A stretch of DNA of 64,000 nt from an uncultured Lachnospiraceae bacterium (GCA_910585005.1 CAJUCN010000004.1:62001-126000), one strand, 5' to 3'. Shown: positions 1 through 9,172, numbered from the stretch's first letter. Notes: generated by a model not told the origin, from the sequence alone. Numbers and translations: made by a program.

Positions 1-698
1 CCATCGGAGAGATTACGGAAGAGATTTTTCATAAGGGGCTTGGGAGCATAGCGGAAAGAAATTTCCGTCCCCACATTAACTGCGTCAAGATGACGAGGGA
101 TAATAAGTTCTTATGTGTTGCGGACTTGGGAATGGATCATGTGGTGGTATATGAGCTGAACCACATTTCGGGAAGACTGCGTCAGGTGGATATCATAAGA
201 AGTGAGCAGGAATCGGCACCCCGTCATTTAAAATTTTCCAAAGATGGGAGATATCTGTATATTGTCCACGAATTAAAAAATTATATTGATGTGTATACTT
301 ATGAGCTGGATAGCCACGGGAACCCGGTTTTTGAAAAAATACAGAATATCTCCACTTTAAATACCTACCATGCAGGTGGATCTGCAGCCAGTGCGCTTAC
401 TTTTTCGGAAGATTTCCAATATATTTGCAGTTCCAATGCAGGGGATAACAGTGTTGTCGTATATTCCATCGACAAAGAAAGCGGTATGTTGACAAAGTCC
501 TTTTGTCTTCCGGTGAGTGGGGATTATCCCAAAGATGTTGCGCTATTTCCTGATAATAAACATTTGGTTTCTTTAAACCATGAATCAGATACAATGACGT
601 TCTTTAATGTGGATATGGAGAAAGGAACGCTTGTTATGAACGGACGTGAGTTGAAGGTGGATCAGCCCAACTGTATCATCTTTTACCGTGTAAAATAG
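1..698 (+). CDS. Lactonase family protein (6-phosphogluconolactonase-like beta-propeller), 5' truncated
   Basis: The reading frame is open from base 3 with no stop, so the gene begins before the window; about 231 C-terminal residues are visible. They contain repeated beta-propeller strands of the type DNKFLCVADLGMDHVVVYEL and DGRYLYIVHELKNYIDVYTY, the pattern of the lactonase family (PF10282) that includes the cycloisomerase-fold 6-phosphogluconolactonases. Full members are around 340 residues, so roughly the first third is missing. The family hydrolyses sugar lactones in the cytoplasm, but several members have other or unknown substrates, so the substrate is inferred only loosely. The gene converges on aroC and is followed by a long hairpin at 719-788. 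An internal ATG at base 90 is not the real start because the conserved propeller sequence continues upstream of it. Confidence 0.85.
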   Translation, partial: IGEITEEIFHKGLGSIAERNFRPHINCVKMTRDNKFLCVADLGMDHVVVYELNHISGRLRQVDIIRSEQESAPRHLKFSKDGRYLYIVHELKNYIDVYTYELDSHGNPVFEKIQNISTLNTYHAGGSAASALTFSEDFQYICSSNAGDNSVVVYSIDKESGMLTKSFCLPVSGDYPKDVALFPDNKHLVSLNHESDTMTFFNVDMEKGTLVMNGRELKVDQPNCIIFYRVK

Positions 699-718
699 CG
701 ATCCTAAGGAAAGAAGCA

Positions 719-788
719 TTCACAGGGCGTTTCCTCAGACTGCATTGCTTTTGTGTTCCTCTTGCGGTCTGAGGAAACGCCCTGTGAA
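719..788. terminator. Long perfect hairpin between convergent genes
   Basis: Bases 719-740 and 767-788 are perfect inverted repeats of 22 bp, separated by a 26-base loop. The structure lies between the lactonase stop (698) and the aroC stop (797), so it could terminate transcription in both directions. It lacks a proper U-tract on either strand, so a mobile-repeat or RNA-stabilising role is also possible. Confidence 0.6.
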
Positions 789-796
789 ACAGAGGC

Positions 797-1900
797 TTAA
801 GGTTTTTGATAAAAATCCTTCAGATAAGAAACCCTTGCCGTCATGTTCAACATGCATGCATCCAATAAGGTAAGCGCAGTCATGGCTTCTACAACGACCA
901 CAGCCCTGGGAACGATTACCGGGTCATGACGTCCCTTGATTTCTATTTGAATGTTTTCCCCACTTTTATTGATGGTATCCTGCTGGGAGAAGATGGAGGG
1001 GGTGGGCTTTACATGGGCGCGGAGGATCAGGTCGGCTCCATCGCTGATGCCGCCCAGGATGCCGCCTGCATGGTTGGTCTTTTTTAAAACAGCGCCTCCG
1101 CTGCAATAAAAGGCATCATTATTTTCAGAACCTACCGTGGAGGAAACACGGATTCCGTCTCCAATTTCCACAGCCTTTACGGCGCCAATAGACATAATGG
1201 CTTTTGCAAGGTTTGCGTCCAATTTTTCAAAAACAGGATCGCCGATACCGGCAGGAAGCCCTTTTACCAAACATTCAATGACTCCGCCGCAGGAGTCTTT
1301 TTTTTGCATACAGTCTTTTAAATAAGCGGTTGCCCTGCTGTCAGCATCCTGATCAGGCATACAGGTGGCCGTGGTATAGATGGCGTCTAAATCAAAATGA
1401 TCCTCATGGATGCTCACAGGGCCAATGGATTTGGTATAAGCGGTAACAGAAATTCCCAGTTCTTTTAACAGCTTTAAGGCAATGGCGCCTGCCGCTACAC
1501 GCCCTGCCGTTTCCCGTCCCGAAGAACGTCCGCCTCCGGTATAGTCCCGGAAACCGTATTTGGCGTCAAAGGTATAATCGGCATGTCCAGGACGGTAATA
1601 GGAAGCAATTTCACTGTAATCGGAAGATTTCTGGGAGGTATTGGGAATCAGCAGTGAGATTGGGGTTCCGGTGGTTTTACCCTCAAAGACCCCGGAAAGA
1701 ATTTCAACTTGGTCAGATTCCTTCCTTGGAGTAGAGATGGAACTTTGACCGGGTTTGCGCCGGTTAAGGTAAATCTGGATATCTTCTTCGCAAAGGGAAA
1801 GACCTGCAGGGCAACCGTCAATGACAACGCCAAGGGCTTTACCGTGGGACTCTCCCCAAGTGGTTATTTTAAATAGGGTTCCGATTGTTGAGCCAGCCAT
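797..1900 (-). CDS. aroC: Chorismate synthase
   Basis: Converts 5-enolpyruvylshikimate-3-phosphate to chorismate, the last step of the shikimate pathway, using reduced FMN. The 367-residue protein shows the N-terminal signature GESHGKALGVVIDGCPAG and the C-terminal signature GRHDPVIVPRAVVVVEAM, and the full length matches the family. I chose the ATG at 1900 because AGAGGA lies seven bases upstream; a TTG five codons earlier is in frame but has no better ribosome binding site. The gene stands alone on the minus strand. A promoter with TTGCCA and TATAAT hexamers lies directly upstream, and the gene ends next to the 719-788 hairpin. No other shikimate gene is nearby. Confidence 0.97.
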   Translation of the reverse strand: MAGSTIGTLFKITTWGESHGKALGVVIDGCPAGLSLCEEDIQIYLNRRKPGQSSISTPRKESDQVEILSGVFEGKTTGTPISLLIPNTSQKSSDYSEIASYYRPGHADYTFDAKYGFRDYTGGGRSSGRETAGRVAAGAIALKLLKELGISVTAYTKSIGPVSIHEDHFDLDAIYTTATCMPDQDADSRATAYLKDCMQKKDSCGGVIECLVKGLPAGIGDPVFEKLDANLAKAIMSIGAVKAVEIGDGIRVSSTVGSENNDAFYCSGGAVLKKTNHAGGILGGISDGADLILRAHVKPTPSIFSQQDTINKSGENIQIEIKGRHDPVIVPRAVVVVEAMTALTLLDACMLNMTARVSYLKDFYQKP

Positions 1901-1934
1901 AACTATTCCTCTCAATTTTCAAATTTTTATTATG

Positions 1935-1963
1935 ATTATAGTTGATATTGGAAAAAGTGGCAA
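1935..1963 (-). promoter_or_regulatory. Predicted sigma-A promoter of aroC
   Basis: Read on the minus strand, TTGCCA (1963-1958) and TATAAT (1940-1935) are separated by exactly 17 bases. The site lies 35 bases ahead of the aroC start. The -10 box is perfect. Confidence 0.7.
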
Positions 1964-2013
1964 GAAATAGAGAAAAATAGTTGAAAAATCAGCCAAAAAA
2001 CATAATTTACCTA

Positions 2014-2042
2014 TTGTAGAAAATGATTTCTTTGTGTAATAT
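2014..2042 (+). promoter_or_regulatory. Predicted sigma-A promoter of the carboxypeptidase-tgt-yajC group
   Basis: TTGTAG (2014-2019) and TAATAT (2037-2042) are spaced by 17 bases, about 40 bases before the start at 2083. Both hexamers are imperfect and the region is AT-rich, so this is a moderate call. Confidence 0.4.
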
Positions 2043-2082
2043 ATTATATAAATCAGCTTTTTGTACATAAATTGGGGGAAAA

Positions 2083-3174
2083 ATGAAAAGGAGTTACCAC
2101 GAAAGAACGAAAGAATTCTTTATAAATATGGGACGTAAGCATAAGCCGCTAAAAGGGCTTGCCATTGCAGGCCTTGCAGTCAGTATGCTGTTACATCATT
2201 TTATTGAGTATTGCAGAAGAGGGAGCAAGCGTTTTGCCAGCGCCGCATTTATTTTACTGTGCTTTATGGCAGGAAATAGCTTTGCATTTCCTGTATTTCA
2301 GGATGACAATGGTTTTGTCTCTGGCAATGAACACTTGGAAGCGGTAACAGTGACCGCAGAGTCAGACATTACCTTTGCAAATGAGCAACAGGTTTCCTAT
2401 GAGGACATTAAGATCCTTGAGGACGAGGATGTATTGGATATTTATAATGAAGCGGAACTTCATGGGATGGAGGATGCAGATAAATATTTGCTGGATGATA
2501 TTATAAACAGCGATCAGCAAGGAACGTCTGACCAGGAAGAAACGGCTGTGGGAACAGTCCAGGAAGAAAACAGTGGAAAGTGCGTGGAATTTTCACAGGA
2601 GGATTGGCAGCTTGTTTTGATCAATAAACAGCATCCTATCCCTGCCGACTATACCTTCACTTTAGGACCGATCAAGACGATCAAAGGGGAGATGCAGTGT
2701 GATGAGAGGATCATTGAGGATCTTCTTGCCATGATGCAGGCAGCGTATGAAGAGGATGGCATTATTTTAGGAATCTGTTCCCCGTATAGGGATCTGAACT
2801 GGCAGACGGTTTTGTTTAACAGGAAGATCAAGCTGTATATGGAAAGAGGGATGTCCTACATGGATGCGTATGCCCTGTCTTCCCAGACAGTTACAGTACC
2901 AGGGGCAAGTGAGCACCAGATTGGGCTTGCCGTTGATATGGTATCGGATACCTACCAGGAATTGGATGCAGGCTTTGCGGATACGGATGCAGGTATATGG
3001 CTGAAAGAGCATTGCAGTGAATATGGCTTTATCCTGCGATATCCCAAAGGGAAAGAGCATATTACCAGTATTGAATGGGAACCTTGGCATTTCAGGTATG
3101 TAGGGAAAGAAGCGGCGGCTATCATTATGGAAGAAGGGCTTTGCCTTGAAGAGTTTTGGGACAAATATCTATAG
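2083..3174 (+). CDS. D-alanyl-D-alanine carboxypeptidase, VanY family
   Basis: A 363-residue, membrane-anchored peptidoglycan peptidase that would trim the terminal D-alanine of stem peptides. A hydrophobic segment around residues 50-70 follows a basic N-terminus and serves as a signal anchor. An acidic linker (about 80-170) precedes the VanY domain (PF02557, about 175-360). The zinc-site motifs are visible: SEHQIGLAVD, with H278 and D285, and EPWHFRY, with H336. The ATG at 2083 is preceded by GGGGGA. Vancomycin resistance should not be inferred: no vanHAX-like genes are near, and VanY-family enzymes are common in Clostridia as housekeeping carboxypeptidases. The long acidic linker suggests the domain is held away from the membrane. 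Confidence 0.9.
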   Translation: MKRSYHERTKEFFINMGRKHKPLKGLAIAGLAVSMLLHHFIEYCRRGSKRFASAAFILLCFMAGNSFAFPVFQDDNGFVSGNEHLEAVTVTAESDITFANEQQVSYEDIKILEDEDVLDIYNEAELHGMEDADKYLLDDIINSDQQGTSDQEETAVGTVQEENSGKCVEFSQEDWQLVLINKQHPIPADYTFTLGPIKTIKGEMQCDERIIEDLLAMMQAAYEEDGIILGICSPYRDLNWQTVLFNRKIKLYMERGMSYMDAYALSSQTVTVPGASEHQIGLAVDMVSDTYQELDAGFADTDAGIWLKEHCSEYGFILRYPKGKEHITSIEWEPWHFRYVGKEAAAIIMEEGLCLEEFWDKYL

Positions 3175-3218
3175 GCAATTGCGGTACGGGAATGCTGCAA
3201 GGAAAGGGACAAGATGAA

Positions 3219-4376
3219 ATGTATCGCTTATTAAAACAGGAAGGAAGAGCAAAAAGGGGGGAATTTACCACTGTCCATGGTGTCATTCAGACGCCGGTAT
3301 TTATGAATGTAGGAACAGTGGCGGCCATTAAGGGAGCGGTATCAACACAGGATCTGGAACAGATTCACACACAAGTGGAGCTTTCCAATACTTATCATCT
3401 TCATGTAAGGCCAGGGGATCAGATTATAAAACAGCTTGGCGGGCTTCATAAGTTTATGTCATGGAATAAACCGATTTTAACGGATTCAGGTGGTTTTCAG
3501 GTGTTTTCTTTGGCAGGGCTTCGCAAGATCAAAGAAGAAGGGGTTACGTTCCGTTCCCATATTGATGGGAGAAAGATCTTTATGGGGCCGGAAGAAAGTA
3601 TGCAGATCCAGTCTAATTTAGCCTCTACCATTGCAATGGCGTTTGATGAATGCCCTCCCAGTCTTGCCGACCGGGCTTATGTACAGGCTTCGGTGGATAG
3701 GACTACCAGGTGGCTTAAGCGCTGCCAGGAAGAAATGAAACGGCTGAATGGACTTAAGGAAACCATCAATAAAGAACAGCTTTTATTTGGAATAAACCAG
3801 GGGGCCATCTATGCAGATATCCGTGTAGAGCATGCCAAAAGAATTGCCCAGATGGAACTTGACGGTTATGCAGTAGGAGGCCTTGCAGTAGGGGAAAGCC
3901 ACGAGGAGATGTATTATATTCTGGACGAAACGGTTCCTTATCTTCCTGTGGATAAACCTGTTTATTTAATGGGGGTGGGAACCCCAGCCAATATCCTGGA
4001 AGGGGTAGAACGTGGCGTGGATTTTTTTGACTGCGTTTACCCTAGCAGAAATGGGCGGCATGGACACTTATATACCAACCATGGAAAGATGAATCTTTTT
4101 AATGCCAAGTATGAGCTGGATCAGCGTCCTATTGAAGAAGGATGCGGATGTCCAGCCTGCAGACGGTATTCCAGGGCCTATATCCGGCATCTGTTAAAGG
4201 CAAAAGAGATGCTGGGAATGAGACTTTGCGTGCTGCATAATCTTTATTTTTATAACACGATGATGGAAGAGATCCGGGACGCACTAGATAAGGGAGAGTA
4301 TGCCGCTTACAAAAAACGTAAGCTGGATGGTATGATGAATAAGGAAGATGAAAATCCTAAAAAAGCTTGTCTTTAG
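3219..4376 (+). CDS. tgt: Queuine/preQ1 tRNA-guanine transglycosylase
   Basis: Exchanges guanine at the wobble position of GUN-anticodon tRNAs for preQ1 in queuosine synthesis. The 385-residue protein carries DSGGFQVFSL with the proposed acid/base Asp89, FDCVYPSRNGRHG with the nucleophile Asp271, and a C-terminal CxCxxC zinc motif (GCGCPAC) followed by a histidine in the CVLHN segment. The ATG at 3219 is chosen over upstream in-frame ATGs because AAGGAAAGGG lies about ten bases before it and homologues begin with a similar MYxLLKQ sequence. It starts 44 bases after the carboxypeptidase stop and is followed by yajC, a common bacterial order; queA and secDF are not present here. Confidence 0.97.
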   Translation: MYRLLKQEGRAKRGEFTTVHGVIQTPVFMNVGTVAAIKGAVSTQDLEQIHTQVELSNTYHLHVRPGDQIIKQLGGLHKFMSWNKPILTDSGGFQVFSLAGLRKIKEEGVTFRSHIDGRKIFMGPEESMQIQSNLASTIAMAFDECPPSLADRAYVQASVDRTTRWLKRCQEEMKRLNGLKETINKEQLLFGINQGAIYADIRVEHAKRIAQMELDGYAVGGLAVGESHEEMYYILDETVPYLPVDKPVYLMGVGTPANILEGVERGVDFFDCVYPSRNGRHGHLYTNHGKMNLFNAKYELDQRPIEEGCGCPACRRYSRAYIRHLLKAKEMLGMRLCVLHNLYFYNTMMEEIRDALDKGEYAAYKKRKLDGMMNKEDENPKKACL

Positions 4377-4445
4377 CTGGTGAATTGTGTATGATATCTT
4401 TTAGACTCAGCAAAGCGCTGAAACAAATCAGGAGGAAACAAGATC

Positions 4446-4760
4446 ATGGGTATTTTATTGACAGCAGAGGCAGGAACTGCAGCAGGCGGCGGTATCATTA
4501 TGGTTGTGTATCTGGTACTTATTTTTGCGTTCGTTTATTTCTTTATGATTCGTCCGCAGAAGAAGGAACAGAAGAAAATGGCAGCTATGTTATCTACCCT
4601 TGAGGTGGGTGACTGTGTTCTTACAAACAGTGGCTTTTACGGGATAGTCATAGATATTACAGATGATACAGTAATTGTTGAATTTGGTAATAACAAGAAT
4701 TGTCGTATCCCTATGCAGAAAACAGCCATTGCTCAGGTAGAAAAGGCAGATGCAGAATAA
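4446..4760 (+). CDS. yajC: Preprotein translocase subunit YajC
   Basis: A 104-residue single-span membrane protein that associates with SecDF and the Sec translocon. One transmembrane helix (about residues 18-36) is followed by the typical MIRPQKKEQKKM motif and a small beta-rich cytoplasmic domain. An ideal AGGAGG sits nine bases before the ATG. The tgt-yajC order is a well-known neighbourhood, which supports the call, but the secD and secF genes that often follow are absent; leuB follows instead, after a hairpin at 4771-4802. Confidence 0.95.
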   Translation: MGILLTAEAGTAAGGGIIMVVYLVLIFAFVYFFMIRPQKKEQKKMAAMLSTLEVGDCVLTNSGFYGIVIDITDDTVIVEFGNNKNCRIPMQKTAIAQVEKADAE

Positions 4761-4770
4761 AAGTTTACCG

Positions 4771-4802
4771 AAGTAAGGCGCAGTTTAATCTGCGCCTTAC
4801 TT
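4771..4802 (+). terminator. Terminator-like hairpin after yajC
   Basis: A perfect 13-bp stem (4771-4783 with 4790-4802) closes a six-base loop. The trailing U-run is short. It separates yajC from leuB, and it could equally act as an attenuator for the leuB group, because the leuB ribosome binding site begins only a few bases later. Confidence 0.65.
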
Positions 4803-4824
4803 TGTGGAAGAAAGGAGACAGGAG

Positions 4825-5910
4825 ATGAAGCTGAATATCGTTTGCATACCTGGAGATGGGATCGGGCCGGAGATTATAGAGGAAGCAAAAAAGGTTCTAA
4901 ACAAGACTGCTTCTGTATACGGGCATGAGATTGATTATACGGATATCTTGATGGGAGGGGCGTCCATTGATGTACATGGGGTTCCTCTTACGGATGAAGC
5001 TGTAGAGACGGCGAAAAGGGCGGATGCGGTGCTGATGGGTTCTATCGGTGGAGATACCACCACTTCTCCCTGGTATAAACTGGCGCCGAATTTAAGGCCG
5101 GAGGCAGGGCTTCTTGCTCTCCGTAAGGCACTGAACTTGTTTGCAAATTTACGTCCGGCTGTGCTTTATGAGGAGCTTGCCAAGGCATGTCCTTTAAGAA
5201 AGGATATCAGCGAAAAGGGGTTTGACATGCTGATCATGAGAGAACTGACAGGCGGGCTTTATTTTGGGGAGCGGTATACCACAGAAGAAAACGGGGTGAG
5301 GAAAGCCGTTGACACGCTGGCCTATGACGAAACGGAAATCAGAAGGGTTGCGAAAAAAGGGTTTGACATTGCAAGGAAGCGAAGGAAGAAAGTGACCAGT
5401 GTGGACAAAGCAAATGTGCTGGATTCTTCCAGGTTGTGGCGTAAGGTAGTGGAAGAGGTTGCAGCAGATTATCCAGAGGTGGCTTTGGAACATATGCTGG
5501 TGGATAATTGTGCAATGCAGCTTGTAAAAGACCCGGCTCAATTTGACGTAATCCTGACAGAGAATATGTTTGGAGATATTTTGTCGGATGAGGCAAGTAT
5601 GGTAACGGGGTCTATTGGTATGCTGGCATCAGCGTCACTGAATAATAGTAAATTTGGCCTGTACGAACCAAGCCATGGTTCGGCGCCGGATATTGCAGGA
5701 AAAGGAATCGCCAATCCTATTGCTACGGTTTTATCGGCAGCGATGATGTTGAAGTATTCGTTTGATTTGGATGAAGAAGCTATGGCAATAGAAACAGCAG
5801 TGAAGAATGTGCTGAAAAAGGGATACCGTACCGTTGATATTATGTCAGAGGGGTGCAGAAAAGTAGGATGTAAAGAGATGGGTGATTTACTGGCAGATGA
5901 GATTAGATAA
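4825..5910 (+). CDS. leuB: 3-isopropylmalate dehydrogenase
   Basis: Oxidatively decarboxylates 3-isopropylmalate to 2-ketoisocaproate in leucine synthesis, using NAD and a divalent metal. The 361-residue protein has the N-terminal GDGIGPEI, the substrate-loop motif RELTGGLYFGE and the signature EPSHGSAPDIAGKGIANP. The ATG at 4825 follows AAAGGAGA at suitable spacing; an upstream in-frame GTG at 4804 sits on the end of the hairpin and is unlikely. It heads a group running through a glycosyltransferase to ilvD and ilvB, about 38 kb from its partner genes leuC and leuD. leuA is not in the window. Confidence 0.97.
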   Translation: MKLNIVCIPGDGIGPEIIEEAKKVLNKTASVYGHEIDYTDILMGGASIDVHGVPLTDEAVETAKRADAVLMGSIGGDTTTSPWYKLAPNLRPEAGLLALRKALNLFANLRPAVLYEELAKACPLRKDISEKGFDMLIMRELTGGLYFGERYTTEENGVRKAVDTLAYDETEIRRVAKKGFDIARKRRKKVTSVDKANVLDSSRLWRKVVEEVAADYPEVALEHMLVDNCAMQLVKDPAQFDVILTENMFGDILSDEASMVTGSIGMLASASLNNSKFGLYEPSHGSAPDIAGKGIANPIATVLSAAMMLKYSFDLDEEAMAIETAVKNVLKKGYRTVDIMSEGCRKVGCKEMGDLLADEIR

Positions 5911-7480
5911 AAAATTTTCAAGAGAGAAAGCGGTTTTTTGGATTTTATTTCTTGTTATGGCAATTTATTATGGGTGGAGGCTGTTTGCGCTTACTCCCTG
6001 GTATGATGAATTATATACATATTATTGTTTTATCAGCAAAGGCCCCTTTTATGCGGCAATCCATTGGCCGCTGCCCAATAACCATGTAGGTTATTCCGTG
6101 TTGTCTGCAATCCTTGACCTGTTTGGCAATTCTTATATAGGGCTGCGGGGAGTATCCTATTTATGTGCCCTTGCTAATTTGTATCTGGTTTACCGGATCT
6201 CTTCAAGATGGATGAAGGGGATGATGCCTTTCGTGGCGGTAGTTTTGTATCTGTCTATGAATTTGGTGAATCAAATGGCAGTGCAGGGGCGGGGCTATAC
6301 CCTTGGGATCACCTGCTTTTTGGTTTCGTTTCTTTGCATGGACAGGATCGTTATGGAGGAAAATTGCCCCAAAAGGTATTATTGGATCTATGTTTTTTCT
6401 CTGGTGTTAGGATTGTACACGGTGAGCAGTAACGTTTACTGGGTAGTTCCCTTATGCATTTCCGGTGGGGGATATCTGCTTTGGCTTAGCGCCGGGGAAT
6501 CCAGGAGTGATCATAAGCCAATCTTTCAGACGGATTCCTGGAAAAAGCTTTTAAAACTAGTTGCTGCTTCGGCCATCGCGGCGTTGCTTACACTTTTTTT
6601 GTATGGCACTATTTGGCTGGCAATTGGCTCTAACCTTTTGGTCAAGGATGAAACAGGGATTTATGCAGGTCTTTCTCATGTGCAAATGATCCGGAAGAAT
6701 CCTTTGGCTGCAGTGAAGCGGGGGATGGAATATATGCTGGATACCCCCTATATCCAAAGTGAAGAAAGGGCAGGATTTCCAGCGAGGCTGGGGGAATTTT
6801 TCCTGGTTCTTTCCGGCTATTATTTTGGCTTTCTTTCCTTGGCAGTAGCAGCGGTATGGGTGATAGGCCTGATTGTATTATTTTGGCAGGTTATCAGCGG
6901 GATGCGGGATAAAAAAGAAGAGGGGATTTTCTTGGAATTGTTTCTTCTTTTGGAAATTTTGTTTGTTCCGGTCTGCTTGCTTATCCAATGTAAACGCCCC
7001 TATTACCGGGTGTTTACTTACGGAGGTGTGATCCTTTCTTTGTTGATCACATGGCTGGCATACGGTGCAATCAAAAAGTCAGATCCTAAAAAGAAAATGG
7101 TGTCTATTGTTTTTGGCCTGGCAGTAGCGGCCCTTAGTGTTAAATGTATGTTTTTTTCCGGTTATGGCAATCAGTATGGGGAAAGGGAAACGGAAATAAA
7201 GACGGTTTTGTCCCATGGGGATATCCAGGCTGGGAAGACTTACAGTGTGACAGACTGCAACCAGGAATATTTATTGTTTTTTCTTTATGGCATCCGTTGT
7301 GAAAACAAAGAGATTGAAGGCTCAGACATGGTGATGTTAGATAAACGCATGATGGATCCGGATTTTGATGAGATGGTGTGGGAGTTTTACCATTATTATG
7401 ACAGTATTCCATGGGATTATATAAATGAAAAGATGAATGTGGCTTATGAAAGTGAAAATTATGTTTTATACCAGAAATAA
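5897..7480 (+). CDS. Polytopic membrane glycosyltransferase, GT39/PMT-like family
   Basis: A 527-residue protein with about ten predicted membrane helices. Near the N-terminus it has the acidic motif TPWYDELYTYY, in the place where GT39/ArnT-type enzymes (PF13231-like) carry their catalytic Asp-Glu in the first extracellular loop. This suggests transfer of a sugar from a polyprenyl-phosphate donor outside the membrane; the acceptor cannot be read from the sequence. The ATG at 5897 lies inside the end of leuB with a 14-base overlap, and an alternative GTG at 5882 is possible. The ilvD ribosome binding site follows directly, so the gene looks co-transcribed with leucine/isoleucine genes although no functional link is obvious. 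Family assignment is moderate. Confidence 0.7.
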   Translation: MRLDKKFSREKAVFWILFLVMAIYYGWRLFALTPWYDELYTYYCFISKGPFYAAIHWPLPNNHVGYSVLSAILDLFGNSYIGLRGVSYLCALANLYLVYRISSRWMKGMMPFVAVVLYLSMNLVNQMAVQGRGYTLGITCFLVSFLCMDRIVMEENCPKRYYWIYVFSLVLGLYTVSSNVYWVVPLCISGGGYLLWLSAGESRSDHKPIFQTDSWKKLLKLVAASAIAALLTLFLYGTIWLAIGSNLLVKDETGIYAGLSHVQMIRKNPLAAVKRGMEYMLDTPYIQSEERAGFPARLGEFFLVLSGYYFGFLSLAVAAVWVIGLIVLFWQVISGMRDKKEEGIFLELFLLLEILFVPVCLLIQCKRPYYRVFTYGGVILSLLITWLAYGAIKKSDPKKKMVSIVFGLAVAALSVKCMFFSGYGNQYGERETEIKTVLSHGDIQAGKTYSVTDCNQEYLLFFLYGIRCENKEIEGSDMVMLDKRMMDPDFDEMVWEFYHYYDSIPWDYINEKMNVAYESENYVLYQK

Positions 7481-7495
7481 AGGAGAGTAGATAAA

Positions 7496-9172
7496 ATGAG
7501 AAGTGATTCTGTAAAAACAGGGACTCAGCAGGCTCCCCACAGAAGCCTGTTTAATGCGCTTGGTTACACGGAAGAGGAGAGGAAGCGTCCCCTGATCGGT
7601 ATTGTGAATTCTTATAATGAAATTGTTCCGGGGCATATGAACCTGGATAAGATCACAGAGGCAGTGAAGATGGGGGTTGCCATGGCGGGAGGAACGCCAG
7701 TGGTATTTCCGGCAATTGCAGTCTGTGACGGAATTGCAATGGGGCATGTGGGAATGAAATATTCTTTAGTGACCAGGGATTTGATCGCTGACTCTACAGA
7801 ATGTATGGTTATGGCCCATGGATTTGACGGGTTGGTCTGCATTCCCAACTGCGATAAAAATGTGCCGGGACTTTTAATGGCTGCCGCAAGAGTGAATATT
7901 CCTACGATTTTTGTATCGGGCGGGCCAATGTTGGCAGGACATGTGCATGGGCAGAAGAGAAGTTTATCTTCTATGTTTGAAGCAGTAGGGAGCGTGGCTG
8001 CCGGTTCTATGACAATGGAAGAGCTGAGTGAATTTGAGGAAAAAACTTGTCCTACCTGTGGTTCCTGCTCTGGTATGTACACAGCCAACTCCATGAACTG
8101 CCTGACAGAAGCATTGGGAATGGGACTTAAGGGAAATGGAACGATCCCGGCAGTATATTCTGAAAGGATCCGCCTTGCCAAGCATGCCGGGATGAAAATT
8201 ATGGAATTGGTTAAAAAGGATATAAGGCCAAGGGATATCATGACAGAGAAAGCATTTATGAATGCGCTTACGGTAGACATGGCGCTTGGCTGTTCCACCA
8301 ATTCTATGCTTCACTTGCCGGCAATTGCCCATGAGGCGGGTGTGGAACTTAATTTGGATATTGCAAATGAGTTATCAGCTAAGACGCCGAATCTGTGCCA
8401 CTTGGCGCCGGCAGGCCCTACTTATATGGAAGACTTAAATGAAGCGGGCGGCGTATATGCGGTAATGAATGAATTAACCAAAAAGGATCTGCTGTATCTT
8501 GACCTGCCTACCGTGACAGGAAAAACAGTGGGTGAGAATATAGGCGGAACGGTAAACAGGAATCCGGAAGTGATAAGGCCCATAGAGAACCCTTATTCCC
8601 AGACAGGCGGCATTGCAGTTTTAAAGGGGAACCTGGCACCGGATTCTGGTGTGGTGAAGCGTTCTGCAGTTGTGCCGGAAATGATGGTTCATGAAGGCCC
8701 GGCAAGGGTTTTTGACTGTGAAGAAGATGCGATTGACGCGATCAAGAGTGGAAAGATTGTGGCCGGTGATGTAGTGGTTATCCGCTATGAAGGACCCAAA
8801 GGCGGTCCAGGTATGAGAGAGATGTTAAATCCGACTTCCGCAATCGCAGGCATGGGACTTGGCTCATCGGTGGCATTGATTACTGACGGACGCTTTTCCG
8901 GAGCTTCCAGAGGCGCTTCTATTGGCCATGTATCTCCGGAAGCAGCAGTAGGGGGGCCTATTGCGCTGGTGCAGGAAGGGGATATTATCAGCATCAATAT
9001 TCCTGAAAATACGTTATCCGTGAAAGTGACGGAAGAAGAATTAGCCAGGAGGAGGGAAGACTGGCAGCCCAGGGAACCACAAATTACAACCGGATATCTT
9101 TCCAGATACCGGGAAATGGTAACTAGCGGAAACAGAGGGGCAATTTTAGAGATTCCCCATAACAAAGAGTAA
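7496..9172 (+). CDS. ilvD: Dihydroxy-acid dehydratase
   Basis: Dehydrates 2,3-dihydroxy-isovalerate and its methyl homologue to the 2-keto acids of valine and isoleucine synthesis. The 558-residue length is typical. Cysteines of the Fe-S site are visible in IPNCDKNVPG and in CPTCGSCSGMYTANSMNC, and the C-terminal GRFSGASRGASIGHVSPEA segment is characteristic. AAAGGAGAG precedes the ATG. It lies 15 bases after the glycosyltransferase gene and 24 bases before ilvB, consistent with one transcript. Confidence 0.97.
   Translation: MRSDSVKTGTQQAPHRSLFNALGYTEEERKRPLIGIVNSYNEIVPGHMNLDKITEAVKMGVAMAGGTPVVFPAIAVCDGIAMGHVGMKYSLVTRDLIADSTECMVMAHGFDGLVCIPNCDKNVPGLLMAAARVNIPTIFVSGGPMLAGHVHGQKRSLSSMFEAVGSVAAGSMTMEELSEFEEKTCPTCGSCSGMYTANSMNCLTEALGMGLKGNGTIPAVYSERIRLAKHAGMKIMELVKKDIRPRDIMTEKAFMNALTVDMALGCSTNSMLHLPAIAHEAGVELNLDIANELSAKTPNLCHLAPAGPTYMEDLNEAGGVYAVMNELTKKDLLYLDLPTVTGKTVGENIGGTVNRNPEVIRPIENPYSQTGGIAVLKGNLAPDSGVVKRSAVVPEMMVHEGPARVFDCEEDAIDAIKSGKIVAGDVVVIRYEGPKGGPGMREMLNPTSAIAGMGLGSSVALITDGRFSGASRGASIGHVSPEAAVGGPIALVQEGDIISINIPENTLSVKVTEEELARRREDWQPREPQITTGYLSRYREMVTSGNRGAILEIPHNKE

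Noticed and set aside
2083..3174. Vancomycin resistance determinant because of the VanY-type domain
   Set aside because: No vanHAX, vanRS or vanZ-like genes are nearby, and VanY-family carboxypeptidases are ordinary cell-wall enzymes in Clostridia.
7612..8301. 229-codon minus-strand open frame inside ilvD
   Set aside because: It is antisense to a full-length, motif-confirmed dehydratase gene and has no start signal.
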